The translations under genes and the position numbers were made by a program. Below the pieces are notes generated by a model. It saw only the letters and a list, made by a program, of their open reading frames with translations, was not told where the DNA came from and ran no database searches. A DNA stretch of 45,154 nt, from NCBI GenBank assembly GCA_947630005.1, contig CANRGB010000008.1:1-45154 (forward strand), in the 5' to 3' direction. Shown here piece by piece: positions 32,171-40,846 of this stretch. This stretch comes from an uncultured Lachnospiraceae bacterium (GTDB lineage Bacteria; Bacillota; Clostridia; Lachnospirales; Lachnospiraceae). Every line of letters begins with the position of its first letter. Position 1 is the stretch's first letter.

Positions 32171-33187
32171 TCATCTCATGGACGCGAGATCCTGAAGAGA
32201 GTAAGCCAGCTTCTTCAGATCACGGTTCTTCAGGATTTCCACAAGTCCGCGGATCGTACAGTTCGCCGGATCCTTTACATGATGAAGCGGGATACCGACC
32301 TCGCGTCTGATGTAATCCGGGAGATTGAGGATCATCGAAACTCCGCCGCACAGATAGATCCCCTCCCGCGTGATATCCTTCAGCAGCTGAGGCGGAATCC
32401 GGTTGCAGACGGATTTGATGCTTTCCACGATCGCATCCACGGTGTCTATGATCGCCACGCTGACGGCGAGCGAAGGGATGGTATCCGCCTTCGGAAGGCC
32501 GGAGAGCGTGTGGATGCCGAAAACCCGTCTTTCGAGACGTGGGCCGTTGATCATAAAAGCAAGATTGTTTTTCAGCGCTTCCGCCGTTTTGTGCCCGATA
32601 TTCAGATTGAATTTCCGGCGGACCATGGTCATGATATCCTCGTCAAGCCGTCTTCCGCCCAGCTTTAAAGTCTGGCACAGGATCACCTTTCCCCTGACCA
32701 CGACGGAGATCTCGGTAGTATCCGCCCCGATATTGACCGTCATGTGTCCGCGGGGAGTGAGAACGGAAAGTCCCGCTCCCACGGCGTCGGCAAGCCCTTT
32801 GTCGATCAGACGGACGCGCCCCGCGTTGATCTTGCTGCTCATGACGTGAAAAAAAGCGCGCCGCTCCACCTGTGTGATATCGCCGGGAACAGCAATATAA
32901 ATAGAACTGTTCCCTCCTCCGAAACCGTTGAACCGCTTCAGGGTATGGTACAGGACAAGCTCCATCTCCGTGGCATTGGCGATTACGCCGTTTGCCATCG
33001 GCCAGACGACCTGTACGTCCTGAGGCGATTTTTCGTACATCATATATGCGGTATCTCCCACACCGATCACTGTGCGCCCACGCATTGCTATCACATTTTT
33101 ATTGTAAAGAAAGTGTTTTCCGCTCTTATCCCGGATCTTGATCGTATCTGTTCCGAGATCGACTCCGCATACTTTCTGAAACAGCAT
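32171..33187 (-). CDS. mreB: Rod shape-determining protein MreB
   Basis: This 338-residue actin-family protein has phosphate-binding loop 1 (GVDLGTDTIKI), the loop NIGADTTEISVVVRG, and GIYLCGGVSMILNLPDYIRREVGIP-type ending. MreB filaments orient side-wall synthesis. The order mreB-mreC-mreD-mrdA downstream is classical. The start is ATG at 33187. radC precedes it after 12 bases, the same order as in many Firmicutes. Confidence 0.95.
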   Translation of the reverse strand: MLFQKVCGVDLGTDTIKIRDKSGKHFLYNKNVIAMRGRTVIGVGDTAYMMYEKSPQDVQVVWPMANGVIANATEMELVLYHTLKRFNGFGGGNSSIYIAVPGDITQVERRAFFHVMSSKINAGRVRLIDKGLADAVGAGLSVLTPRGHMTVNIGADTTEISVVVRGKVILCQTLKLGGRRLDEDIMTMVRRKFNLNIGHKTAEALKNNLAFMINGPRLERRVFGIHTLSGLPKADTIPSLAVSVAIIDTVDAIVESIKSVCNRIPPQLLKDITREGIYLCGGVSMILNLPDYIRREVGIPLHHVKDPANCTIRGLVEILKNRDLKKLAYSLQDLASMR

Positions 33188-33199
33188 ATTTGATTCCCC

Positions 33200-33967
33200 T
33201 TATACTCCCTTTTGCCGGCCGTCGTCTTCCCCTTCCTGCAGGATCCCCTGTTCCCGCATGCTGACAGCCTGCCTGTCCCCGATTATGATATGATCCAGAA
33301 GCTCGATTCCAATCAGCCGCCCCGCATCCAGGACACGCCTTGTAAGCAGGATATCCTCCCTGCTTGGGTCAGGTATCCCGCTTGGATGATTATGCACCAG
33401 AATAATACTGACAGCCAGATGGCGCAGCGCGCTGATAAAAATCTCCCTCGGTGAAATCAGCGACGCGCGCACCGTTCCCTTTGATACAATCTCGTCATGA
33501 ATCAGCATGCCCTTGCTGTTCAGCATGAGCACGCGCAGAATCTCCTGCTCCTGATGACGCATCTCCTCCATGTAATACCGGGCAACCGATGCCGGATCAT
33601 GAAAAGAAAGCGTCTGCAGAGCCTGCGTCCGCGCGATCCTGCTGGAAAGCTCCGCGATGCATTTGATCTGAACCGCTTTTACTTTCCCCACACCGCGTAT
33701 TTTCTGAAGATCAGAGACCGACATATGATAAATGCCAAGCAGTCCCTGGCCGCCTTCCCCGCAGGCCAGCACCTTCCTTGACAGCTCCAGCGCCGATTCC
33801 CCTTTGACGCCTGTGCGGAGTATCACAGCCAGAAGTTCCGCGTCAGACAGACAGCCCGCTCCTCCGGACAGGCATTTCTCATAGGGGCGTTCCTCCTTTG
33901 GTATTGCCCGCATGGATAAGAGAGATTGATTTTTTTCTGTTTTTGGCAGTACAGCCGTATCTTTCAT
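33200..33967 (-). CDS. radC: RadC-family JAB-domain protein
   Basis: This 255-residue protein has an N-terminal helix-hairpin-helix region (about 35-115, LQKIRGVGKVKAVQIKCIAEL) and a C-terminal JAMM metalloprotease-like domain with the complete HNHPSGIPDPSRED zinc motif. The historical link of RadC to DNA repair is doubtful and its activity is unknown. It is the first gene of the mre-min-rodA cluster. The minus-strand upstream region has a TAGAAT box near 34017-34022 but no convincing -35. Confidence 0.93.
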   Translation of the reverse strand: MKDTAVLPKTEKNQSLLSMRAIPKEERPYEKCLSGGAGCLSDAELLAVILRTGVKGESALELSRKVLACGEGGQGLLGIYHMSVSDLQKIRGVGKVKAVQIKCIAELSSRIARTQALQTLSFHDPASVARYYMEEMRHQEQEILRVLMLNSKGMLIHDEIVSKGTVRASLISPREIFISALRHLAVSIILVHNHPSGIPDPSREDILLTRRVLDAGRLIGIELLDHIIIGDRQAVSMREQGILQEGEDDGRQKGV

Positions 33968-34295
33968 ATTGAGTACCGTGTGCTCTCGTGGACCCTATAA
34001 CCTGAACCATTCATGTTATTCTACCATAAATATCCGGCAAAGTATACACTTGTTTTTTAAAGTTTTTTTAAGATTATACTGTGTGCGCCTTCTCCGGACG
34101 CATTCCGGAAAAACGGCATCTGCAGAAACGCCGCACAGAACAGTTCTTCCGTGCGGCGTATCCTGGTACAACATTGCATTAATATTCACCTGTTACTTCA
34201 AAATTAACGCAGCGTTGTACTCGCTTGTTTGTATATTGTATGTCGGCTGACCGTATGAATATCCGTTTTCTGCCCGGTTCCGCGCTTCCCGGCGG
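33968..34295. other. Intergenic region, 328 bases, between the his operon and radC
   Basis: It contains the his operon terminator at 34129-34158, a smaller stem with TCCGGA at 34093-34098 and 34104-34109, and an AT-rich stretch (34020-34080) with T and A runs, presumably the radC promoter region for leftward transcription. I see no credible gene. Confidence 0.6.
34129..34158 (-). terminator. Probable terminator of the his operon
   Basis: CGCCGCAC (34129-34136) pairs perfectly with GTGCGGCG (34151-34158). On the minus strand the stem is followed by TTTCTGC. It lies 138 bases after the end of hisIE. Confidence 0.6.
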
Positions 34296-35606
34296 TCAGC
34301 GCCGCGCCAGTTCGCGCGTGATATCCTCCCAGCTTATCCCTTTCTGGGCCATCAGAACCATGACATGGTACAGGAAATCGGATATCTCGTATTTGGTCTC
34401 CTCCGGATCGGGATTTTTCGCGGCGATTACAATCTCCGCCGCTTCCTCTCCGACCTTTTTGAGTATCTTGTCAATCCCTTTGTCGAAAAGGTAATTCGTA
34501 TAAGAACCTTTTTTCGGATGTTCTTTCCGGTCAAGGATCACGGAAAAGACGTCCTCGAATACCTTCAGCGGATTTGTCTCTGCATAATCCTTTTTCAGAA
34601 TACTGCGGTAAAAACAGCTCTTGTTTCCGGTATGGCAGGCGGCTCCGATCTGCAGCACTTTCGCGAGCAGCGTGTCGTTGTCGCAGTCGACGCACAGTTC
34701 CCGGACATACTGAAAATGTCCGGAAGTCATTCCTTTCACCCAGAGCTCCTCTCTGCTGCGGCTCCAGTAGGTCATGCGGCCCGTGCGGACGGTCGTCTCG
34801 TACGCTTCCTGATTCATATAGGCCACCATGAGAACCTCCTGCGTCCGGCAGTCCTGCACAACGACCGGAAGCAGTCCATCGCTGCCCGTCTTCAGCTCAT
34901 CCCAGGACAGCGACGCTTCATACGTATTGGCCGCGATGCCGGAATCCTGCAGAGCATACTTTCGCTCCATGAAATCATCCGCCCCCATCAGCGCGCGGGA
35001 GGCGATGCCCCCGGCCTGCGGATGGCGCAGCACGCGGACGACGTCATTTTCCGGATATGCATCCAGACAGAGCAGGACTTCTCCTTCCGCCCCGCTTTCC
35101 TTCCATCTCTCCAGAACCGCGCTCTCCTGTCCTTCTGACACGGACAGATCCGCGTCAAGCCAGACGAGGCCTCCGAGACATTCCCGATATTCGTCCGGCA
35201 TATCAAATCCGTCCGATGTGACGCAGGCCAGGATCTTTTCTTTCCCGAAACGGTCGGATACCTCCCGCGCCATCGAACGGTTTCCCTCTTTCGCGAAGTT
35301 TAGAAAAATTTTCCGGCAGCCTGCGTAAAGCAGTTTTTTGACATCTTCCGGCCGCCGGATATTTCCGCCCCCGTACACCGGAACGCCGGAAGACTCCGCG
35401 ATCTTTTTGATCACGCCGATGGAGAGATCGTGTTCCTCGTCTCCTTCGGAGAGATCAAACAGCAGGATGCCGTCCGCCCCGCAGCCGCCGTACCGCTGTG
35501 AAAGCGCGGCCGCGTCCCCGTCAGAGAGCAGGCCGCCTTCTTTCATATCCGTAACCGCTCTGCCGTTTTTCAGGAAGAGCGGAACAAACAGTTCTTTCTT
35601 TTTCAT
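34296..35606 (-). CDS. hisIE: HisIE with an N-terminal HisF/HisA-like domain
   Basis: This 436-residue fusion has three parts. Residues 1-220 resemble a HisF/HisA barrel ([32 protein letters not shown]), but the catalytic Asp near residue 11 of HisF is absent and the barrel is shortened. Residues 232-340 are phosphoribosyl-AMP cyclohydrolase, with the metal site in CVDCDNDT and [14 protein letters not shown]. Residues 346-436 are phosphoribosyl-ATP pyrophosphatase, with [15 protein letters not shown]. HisE and HisI catalyse steps two and three of histidine synthesis and look intact. The start at 35606 follows GGGAGG; an earlier ATG at 35618 lies before that site. It is the last gene of the operon. 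Confidence 0.93.
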   Translation of the reverse strand: MKKKELFVPLFLKNGRAVTDMKEGGLLSDGDAAALSQRYGGCGADGILLFDLSEGDEEHDLSIGVIKKIAESSGVPVYGGGNIRRPEDVKKLLYAGCRKIFLNFAKEGNRSMAREVSDRFGKEKILACVTSDGFDMPDEYRECLGGLVWLDADLSVSEGQESAVLERWKESGAEGEVLLCLDAYPENDVVRVLRHPQAGGIASRALMGADDFMERKYALQDSGIAANTYEASLSWDELKTGSDGLLPVVVQDCRTQEVLMVAYMNQEAYETTVRTGRMTYWSRSREELWVKGMTSGHFQYVRELCVDCDNDTLLAKVLQIGAACHTGNKSCFYRSILKKDYAETNPLKVFEDVFSVILDRKEHPKKGSYTNYLFDKGIDKILKKVGEEAAEIVIAAKNPDPEETKYEISDFLYHVMVLMAQKGISWEDITRELARR

Positions 35607-35624
35607 AAGTCCTCCCATACGCCT

Positions 35625-36215
35625 CTACAATGTTCCTTTTGTCGACAGCACGCCCGTGATCCTCGGGTCAAAAGAGACCGCTTCGTCGAGCGCCTTCGCG
35701 AACGCTTTAAACATTCCCTCCGCCATATGATGGCTGTTGCCGCCGCAAAGCATCCTGAAATGCAGGTTCATCCCAGAGGCGTAAGAGACCGCGTAAAAGA
35801 ACTCGCGCACCATCTCCGTATCAAAAGTTCCGATCCGTTCGGTCGGAAATTCCGCGTCGGAGCGGTAATACGGCCGTCCGCAAAGATCGAGCGCGCAGAG
35901 AACCAGCACCTCGTCCATCGGGAGGATCCGGCTTCCGTACCGCCGGATTCCCTGCTTGTCCCCGACCGCCTGGGCAATCGCCTGTCCGAGAACGATCCCG
36001 GTATCTTCGATCGTATGGTGACAGTCGACATGCAGGTCTCCTTCCGTTTTGACTGTCAGATCAAACAGGCCGTGACGCGCGAAGCCCTCCAGCATGTGAT
36101 CAAAAAATCCGATTCCCGTGGCAATGTCCGAGATTCCGCTTCCGTCCAGGTTCAGGTAAATGTAAATTTTCGTCTCTTTCGTATTGCGCCGGATTTCGGC
36201 TGTCCGTTTCTCCAT
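35625..36215 (-). CDS. hisB: Imidazoleglycerol-phosphate dehydratase
   Basis: This protein of about 196 residues has the manganese-binding signatures GIGFFDHML, DCHHTIEDTGIVLG, and the C-terminal CGGNSHHMAEGMFKAFAKAL. It catalyses step six of histidine synthesis. It is the single-function dehydratase without a phosphatase domain. GAGG nine bases before ATG 36215 favours that start over the ATG at 36224, which abuts the site. Confidence 0.97.
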   Translation of the reverse strand: MEKRTAEIRRNTKETKIYIYLNLDGSGISDIATGIGFFDHMLEGFARHGLFDLTVKTEGDLHVDCHHTIEDTGIVLGQAIAQAVGDKQGIRRYGSRILPMDEVLVLCALDLCGRPYYRSDAEFPTERIGTFDTEMVREFFYAVSYASGMNLHFRMLCGGNSHHMAEGMFKAFAKALDEAVSFDPRITGVLSTKGTL

Positions 36216-36292
36216 TTTCTGCATCCTCTTTCAAAAACATTTTTCAGGAACGCTTTTTGAATTTTCGCGCCTGTTTTCTGCCGTCTGTCATG

Positions 36293-37588
36293 TCACGGTT
36301 CTTCAAATCTTACCCGTATCGAATTCGCATGCGCCGTGAGTCCTTCCGTTTCGGCAAACGTCATGATATCCTCATGCAGCGGCGCAAGCGCCTCCCGGGA
36401 ATAATAAATGATGCTTGATTTTTTGACAAAATCATCCACCGAGAGCGGAGAGAAAAATTTCGCCGTTCCGTTTGTCGGAAGGATATGATTCGGCCCCGCG
36501 AAATAATCGCCGAGCGGTTCGCTGCTGTATTCTCCGATAAAGACCGCGCCCGCGTTCCGGATCTTCGTCATAACCTGAAACGCGTCTCTGGTCACGATCT
36601 CAAGGTGTTCGGAAGCGATCTCGTTGACCGCGTCAACCGCCTCATCCATCGAATCGGCGATCAGAATGAAGCCGTACTGTTCGAGGGAGCGGCTGATGAT
36701 CTCCCTGCGGGATAATACTTTGAGGAACCCGTCAATCTCCCGCTTTACATCGTCAGCCAGCTTTTCGCTTGTTGTGACGAGGATCGCGGAAGCCATCTCG
36801 TCATGCTCCGCCTGGGACAGAAGATCCGCCGCGACATAGCGCGGGTTGGCCGTCTCATCCGCGAGAACCAGGATTTCGCTCGGCCCGGCGATCGAATCGA
36901 TGCTGACATGTCCGTAAACCGCCTTTTTCGCGAGCGCGACGTAGATATTTCCCGGTCCGGTGATCTTGTCCACCTTCGGGATGCTCTCCGTGCCGAAAGC
37001 CATGGCCGCGATTGCCTGCGCGCCCCCTGCCTTGTACACCTCGTCGACACCGGCCTCCACGGCGGCGGCCAGCGTCGTCGGGCAGACTTTGCCGTCCCGT
37101 CCCGGCGGCGTCGTCATGATGATTCTGCCGACGCCCGCCACTTTGGCGGGAATGATATTCATCAGCACCGAGGACGGATAGGCGGCTTTTCCGCCCGGCA
37201 CATAAACGCCCGCCGCGGCGATCGGCGTCACTTTCTGCCCGAGAATCGTTCCGTTCTCCGTACTGTCAAACCAGCTGTATTTTTTCTGTTTCTCATGATA
37301 GGCGCGGATATTCGCGGCTGCCCGGCGGATCACCTCAAGAAACCTCTGATCGACGGCCGCGTAAGCCTCCCTGATTTCTTCCGGCGTGACTTTTACCGTC
37401 TCCGCCGTCAGGGATACGCCGTCAAATTTCTCCGTAAACGAAAAGAGAGCCTCGTCTCTTTTCTCCCGCACCTGTTTTATAATTTCGGCCACGCGGCTTT
37501 CAAATTCCGGATAGCTGTTCGGACTTCTCTTCAGCAGCTTTTCCAGAAGATCTTTTTTTGTTCCGCTTGTCAGCCTGACTGTTTTCAT
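36293..37588 (-). CDS. hisD: Histidinol dehydrogenase
   Basis: This 431-residue zinc enzyme oxidises histidinol to histidine in two NAD-dependent steps. The zinc ligands are visible in SQAEHDE (Gln, His), PLGDYFAGPNH (Asp) and GLTAHANSIR (His), and the catalytic Glu-His pair in ASEHLEIV. The VYVPGGKAAYPSSVLMN segment is standard. It lies 17 bases after hisG and 77 before hisB. Confidence 0.98.
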   Translation of the reverse strand: MKTVRLTSGTKKDLLEKLLKRSPNSYPEFESRVAEIIKQVREKRDEALFSFTEKFDGVSLTAETVKVTPEEIREAYAAVDQRFLEVIRRAAANIRAYHEKQKKYSWFDSTENGTILGQKVTPIAAAGVYVPGGKAAYPSSVLMNIIPAKVAGVGRIIMTTPPGRDGKVCPTTLAAAVEAGVDEVYKAGGAQAIAAMAFGTESIPKVDKITGPGNIYVALAKKAVYGHVSIDSIAGPSEILVLADETANPRYVAADLLSQAEHDEMASAILVTTSEKLADDVKREIDGFLKVLSRREIISRSLEQYGFILIADSMDEAVDAVNEIASEHLEIVTRDAFQVMTKIRNAGAVFIGEYSSEPLGDYFAGPNHILPTNGTAKFFSPLSVDDFVKKSSIIYYSREALAPLHEDIMTFAETEGLTAHANSIRVRFEEP

Positions 37589-37605
37589 TCCTGATGGACT
37601 CCCTT

Positions 37606-38271
37606 CTATGGCCGTGCTTCGACTGCCCGGTTCAGATCCGCAAGCAGTTTCATGATCCTCTCGTTTTCCATCCGCATGCTGACCTGGTTTACGACGACGC
37701 GGGCCGACAGCGGACAGATCTCTTCCAGGACGGTCAGTCCGTTCTCACGCAGCGTGGAGCCTGTCTCCACGATGTCGACGATGACCTCCGAGAGCCCCAC
37801 GATCGGCGCAAGTTCAATCGAACCGTTCAGCTTGATGATCTCCACGGTCTGGTTTTTCTGATTATAAAAGTAATCTTTTGCGATATTCGGATATTTTGTC
37901 GCCACGCGGATCAGACCCGGTCCCTGCAGGCAGGCGCGCGCGGATTCCGGTCCGCAGACGCACATCCGGCAGGCGCCGAAGCCAAGGTCGAGCACCTCAT
38001 GCAGATCCCGCTGCTCTTCAAGAATCGTATCGCGCCCGACGACGCCGATGTCCGCGGCTCCGTACTCGACATAGGTGGGCACATCCGGCCCTTTCGCGAG
38101 GAAAAAGCGGAGCTTCAGATCCTCATTGACAAAAATCAGCTTTCTGGAATCCGGATCTTTCATTTCCTCACAGGTAATGCCGGTCTGTTCCAGCAGCTCA
38201 AGCGTCTTTCTGGCAAGCCGCCCTTTCGTGAGGGCGAAGGTCAGATAACGCGTCTCTTTTCCTGTGCTCAT
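37606..38271 (-). CDS. hisG: ATP phosphoribosyltransferase, short form
   Basis: This 221-residue catalytic subunit performs the first step of histidine synthesis. The landmarks are LTFALTKGRL at the start, YVEYGAADIGVVGRD, and the PRPP-binding EVIVDIVETGSTLRENGL. It lacks the C-terminal regulatory domain of long HisG, in keeping with the adjacent hisZ; four bases of overlap couple the two. Confidence 0.98.
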   Translation of the reverse strand: MSTGKETRYLTFALTKGRLARKTLELLEQTGITCEEMKDPDSRKLIFVNEDLKLRFFLAKGPDVPTYVEYGAADIGVVGRDTILEEQRDLHEVLDLGFGACRMCVCGPESARACLQGPGLIRVATKYPNIAKDYFYNQKNQTVEIIKLNGSIELAPIVGLSEVIVDIVETGSTLRENGLTVLEEICPLSARVVVNQVSMRMENERIMKLLADLNRAVEARP

Positions 38272-39479
38272 TGTTCCGGCCTCCTGACTTTATCCTGTTC
38301 CTCGCAGATTTCATACAGCATGCAGGAACACTCCTTTGCGTATGCCATGCAGTCTCTGTACGTGCGCTCGTCCGTGACGCGCACCATCTCGACGTCAATT
38401 CCGTCGCGCCGCAGATCGGAGGCTTTCCCGATCGCTTCCGCGAGCCTTGCCTGACTGTAGATGATCAGGCATCTCCGCGACGGAAGCGGCTGGCTGATCT
38501 TCTGGCGCGACAGCGCGCTCATCAGCTGGTCAATGACGGCCACAAAGCCGACCGCCGGCGCTTCTTTTCCGAAATGCTCGAGAAGATGGTCATAACGTCC
38601 GCCCTTGACGACCGCGTCCCCTGTCCCGAACGTATACGCCCGGAAAAAGATCCCCGTGTAATACGTGTAGCGGCTCAGATTTCCGAGATCGAAGGAAACA
38701 TACTGCTCCACCTGATAAATCTTCAGAATCCGGTAGATCTCCCGGAGGCGGGAGATCGCCGCAAGCGCTTCCGCGCAGTCAGTCAGCGCCTCCGCCCGCG
38801 CGAGCGCCTCTTCCCCGCCGAACAGCTGCGGGATCGCCTCAAATGCCGTCCGCCTCTTTTCGTCGATCGAGGAGGAGGCCAGAAGCTTCCCGACGCCGAA
38901 CGTATTTTTGTTGGAGATCAGCTGTTTCAGCTCCGCGACAAGGCCGGCTTCCAGACCGGCCTCCTCCGCGAGCGAGCGGAAAAAGCCCGCATGGCCGAGG
39001 CTTACCTGAAAGTCCTTGAGGCCGGACAGCAGAAGCGTGCGGATCACGAGCGCCACAATTTCCGCATCCGCGTCGGCGCTGTCATCCCCGATCAGTTCGG
39101 CTCCGATATTCGTCGTCTCCTTCAGACGGCCCTGATAGCTTGAATTATTGATATAGGTATTGCCAAGGTAGGTCAGCCGGACCGCCATTTTTCCTCCAAG
39201 AAGATAGCGGGCCGCAGCCCGCGCAATGGAAGGCGTAAAATCCGGTCTCAACACCAGCGTGTTCCCTTCGCGGTCGAAAAACTTGTAGAGCTCCTTTGAA
39301 GGGATGGTTCCGACTTCCTTGCCGAAAACGTCAAAAAACTCAAAGGTCGGCGTTTCGATATCGCGGTAGCCGAAAGACCTGATTCCGGAATGCAGGCGTT
39401 CCTGAAGAAGCAGCTTCTGCTCGCATTCCCTGTTGTAAATATCCCGCACGCCTTCCGGCGTGTGGAGGATTTTCTGCAT
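38268..39479 (-). CDS. hisZ: ATP phosphoribosyltransferase regulatory subunit
   Basis: This protein of about 403 residues is a histidyl-tRNA synthetase paralogue. It has the class II-like segments LHTPEGVRDIY, DRE GNTLVLRPDFTPSIAR (motif 2 area), and GGRYDHLLEHFGKEAPAVGFV. With short HisG it forms the hetero-octameric enzyme and confers histidine feedback. The start at 39479 is supported by AAAGGA upstream and by the family N-terminus; the open frame upstream belongs to the leader. It is the first gene of the his operon. Confidence 0.95.
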   Translation of the reverse strand: MQKILHTPEGVRDIYNRECEQKLLLQERLHSGIRSFGYRDIETPTFEFFDVFGKEVGTIPSKELYKFFDREGNTLVLRPDFTPSIARAAARYLLGGKMAVRLTYLGNTYINNSSYQGRLKETTNIGAELIGDDSADADAEIVALVIRTLLLSGLKDFQVSLGHAGFFRSLAEEAGLEAGLVAELKQLISNKNTFGVGKLLASSSIDEKRRTAFEAIPQLFGGEEALARAEALTDCAEALAAISRLREIYRILKIYQVEQYVSFDLGNLSRYTYYTGIFFRAYTFGTGDAVVKGGRYDHLLEHFGKEAPAVGFVAVIDQLMSALSRQKISQPLPSRRCLIIYSQARLAEAIGKASDLRRDGIDVEMVRVTDERTYRDCMAYAKECSCMLYEICEEQDKVRRPEQ

Positions 39480-39590
39480 AATACATCTTCCTTTCAGACA
39501 CACATGCCCTGCGGTGCAGAACAGCGCCGCGGATTTTTTGCCGCGCTTTTGCAAATTAACGCGCTGCTATGCTATCACGCAAAACAGCAT
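39480..39590 (-). other. Leader of the his operon
   Basis: About 110 bases of untranslated RNA separate the promoter from hisZ. On the minus strand TATGCT and AGCATA can pair near the 5' end, followed by a GC-rich stem with GCGG and CCGC around an A-rich loop, then CTGC-ACC-GCAG. There is no run of histidine codons and no T-box sequence, so neither classical attenuation nor a tRNA-sensing leader is supported. Confidence 0.4.
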
Positions 39591-39594
39591 ACGC

Positions 39595-39623
39595 ATTATA
39601 CAGGATTCCCCATCACTTGTCAA
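39595..39623 (-). promoter_or_regulatory. Consensus promoter of the his operon
   Basis: On the minus strand TTGACA (39623-39618) and TATAAT (39600-39595) are separated by exactly 17 bases, a perfect match to the vegetative consensus. The -35 overlaps the last codons and stop of recU. Confidence 0.88.
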
Positions 39624-40153
39624 TCCCTTGAAGCCAGATCAGCCGCAAGGCCGTCGAGATAAGGAACCAGATATCCGCCGTGCGGATGCAGATAATAATC
39701 CTGATCAAGCTCCTTATAAAGGAAGCTTTTTCTTCCGCCGTTCTGCGCGCGTTCCCAGAAGACGAGCAGATCCTTCATCGGAAGATAAAACAGTTCGTTT
39801 CTCGCGGTATAAAACAGAATCAGGAAGGAAATGCCGCCCTGCTTCTCAAACGCGGTCATAAATTCGATCTGATGCGCATGTACATGATCCAGCGCGTAGG
39901 TGTCAAACGTACATTCCTTTGCGTCAAAACAGACGGGAACCCCCTGCACAACGCCGATATAGTCCACGGTACTCTTCTGCTCAAAATAGGCAAGCGTGAT
40001 ATGCCGGTGCGCGCTGTCAAGCTTGACCGGGGTGATCGGGGTCGGGACCTTCTGGATCAGGGCCAGCCCTTTTTCCCGGTAGAGATCATTGGTGCGGTTG
40101 ATCAGATCTTCGAGGGTGGAGCCGCGCAGCCCTCTGGAATTCCATGTGGCCAT
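39620..40153 (-). CDS. recU: Holliday junction resolvase RecU
   Basis: This 177-residue nuclease-fold protein has RGLRGSTLEDLINRTN near the start, VDYIGVVQGVPVCFDAKEC with the metal-binding acidic residues, and HQIEFMTAFEKQGGISFLIL. RecU cuts Holliday junctions in Gram-positive recombination and chromosome segregation. It is shorter at the N-terminus than Bacillus RecU. AGGAGG precedes the ATG. PBP1, its common neighbour in Bacillus, is not here. Confidence 0.93.
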   Translation of the reverse strand: MATWNSRGLRGSTLEDLINRTNDLYREKGLALIQKVPTPITPVKLDSAHRHITLAYFEQKSTVDYIGVVQGVPVCFDAKECTFDTYALDHVHAHQIEFMTAFEKQGGISFLILFYTARNELFYLPMKDLLVFWERAQNGGRKSFLYKELDQDYYLHPHGGYLVPYLDGLAADLASRD

Positions 40154-40170
40154 TGCCGGATCCTCCTTTT

Positions 40171-40794
40171 TCAGGACTCGTAAACAGGTTCAAAATCGTC
40201 CGCGCCATGTCCGCATAACGGGCAGACATAATCCGCGGGAAGCTCGCTTCCCTCATAATAATATCTGCAGATCCTGCAGCGCCATCCGATGATCCTGCGT
40301 TCCTGCGCTTCCGGTTTTTCCTCCCGTTTCGGCTTTAAGCGGCTCTGATAGTCGGCGTAAGTAAGAGGCGCGTTCCTGCTGAGGACTTTCGCGTCCTCCA
40401 CCTCGGCGATAAACAGCGTATGGCTGCCCAGATCCCGGGATTCCGTGACGCGGCAGCTGAGCATCGCGCACGCCTGCCAGCCAAGATAAGGGATTCCGTT
40501 CCTGTCGGTCAGCTCCGCGCATCCGAATTTTACGACGTCCCGGCCCGACTGAAAGCCAAAGAACCGGATCGTCTCAAACGTGCAGGTATCGTCCAGCATC
40601 GTCAGGGCGAATATGCCGCTCTTTTTTATCAGATCACAGGTATAATTCGTGTTGAGCACGGAGACCGCCACTCTTGTCGGGCTGTTCGCGACCTGCATGC
40701 AGGTGTTTGTGATGCATCCGTTCATTTTTCCGTCCGCTTTCGAGGCCAGCACGAACACGCCGTAAGAAAGATGATAAAGCGCTTTTTTGTCCAT
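40171..40794 (-). CDS. Flavin reductase-like domain fused to rubredoxin
   Basis: This 207-residue protein joins an FMN-binding flavin reductase-like domain (about 1-155, YHLSYGVFVLASKADGKMNG and CMQVANSPTRVAVSV) to a C-terminal rubredoxin (about 165-203) with both iron knuckles, CRICRYYYEG and CPLCGHGADDF. The layout is that of high-molecular-weight rubredoxin, which passes electrons to flavodiiron proteins that reduce oxygen or nitric oxide in anaerobes. No flavodiiron gene is in the window. AAGGAGG upstream supports the start. Confidence 0.9.
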   Translation of the reverse strand: MDKKALYHLSYGVFVLASKADGKMNGCITNTCMQVANSPTRVAVSVLNTNYTCDLIKKSGIFALTMLDDTCTFETIRFFGFQSGRDVVKFGCAELTDRNGIPYLGWQACAMLSCRVTESRDLGSHTLFIAEVEDAKVLSRNAPLTYADYQSRLKPKREEKPEAQERRIIGWRCRICRYYYEGSELPADYVCPLCGHGADDFEPVYES

Positions 40795-40846
40795 TTCCTG
40801 TGTTTCCTCCTTTTTGTGATGACTGTAAAATTCTGTGTCCCGGTTT

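Noticed and set aside
30910-32310. 466-codon plus-strand open frame
   Set aside because: It is antisense to mreD and mreC and has no motif of its own.
39480-39590. T-box or histidine leader peptide ahead of hisZ
   Set aside because: No T-box core sequence and no run of histidine codons are present.
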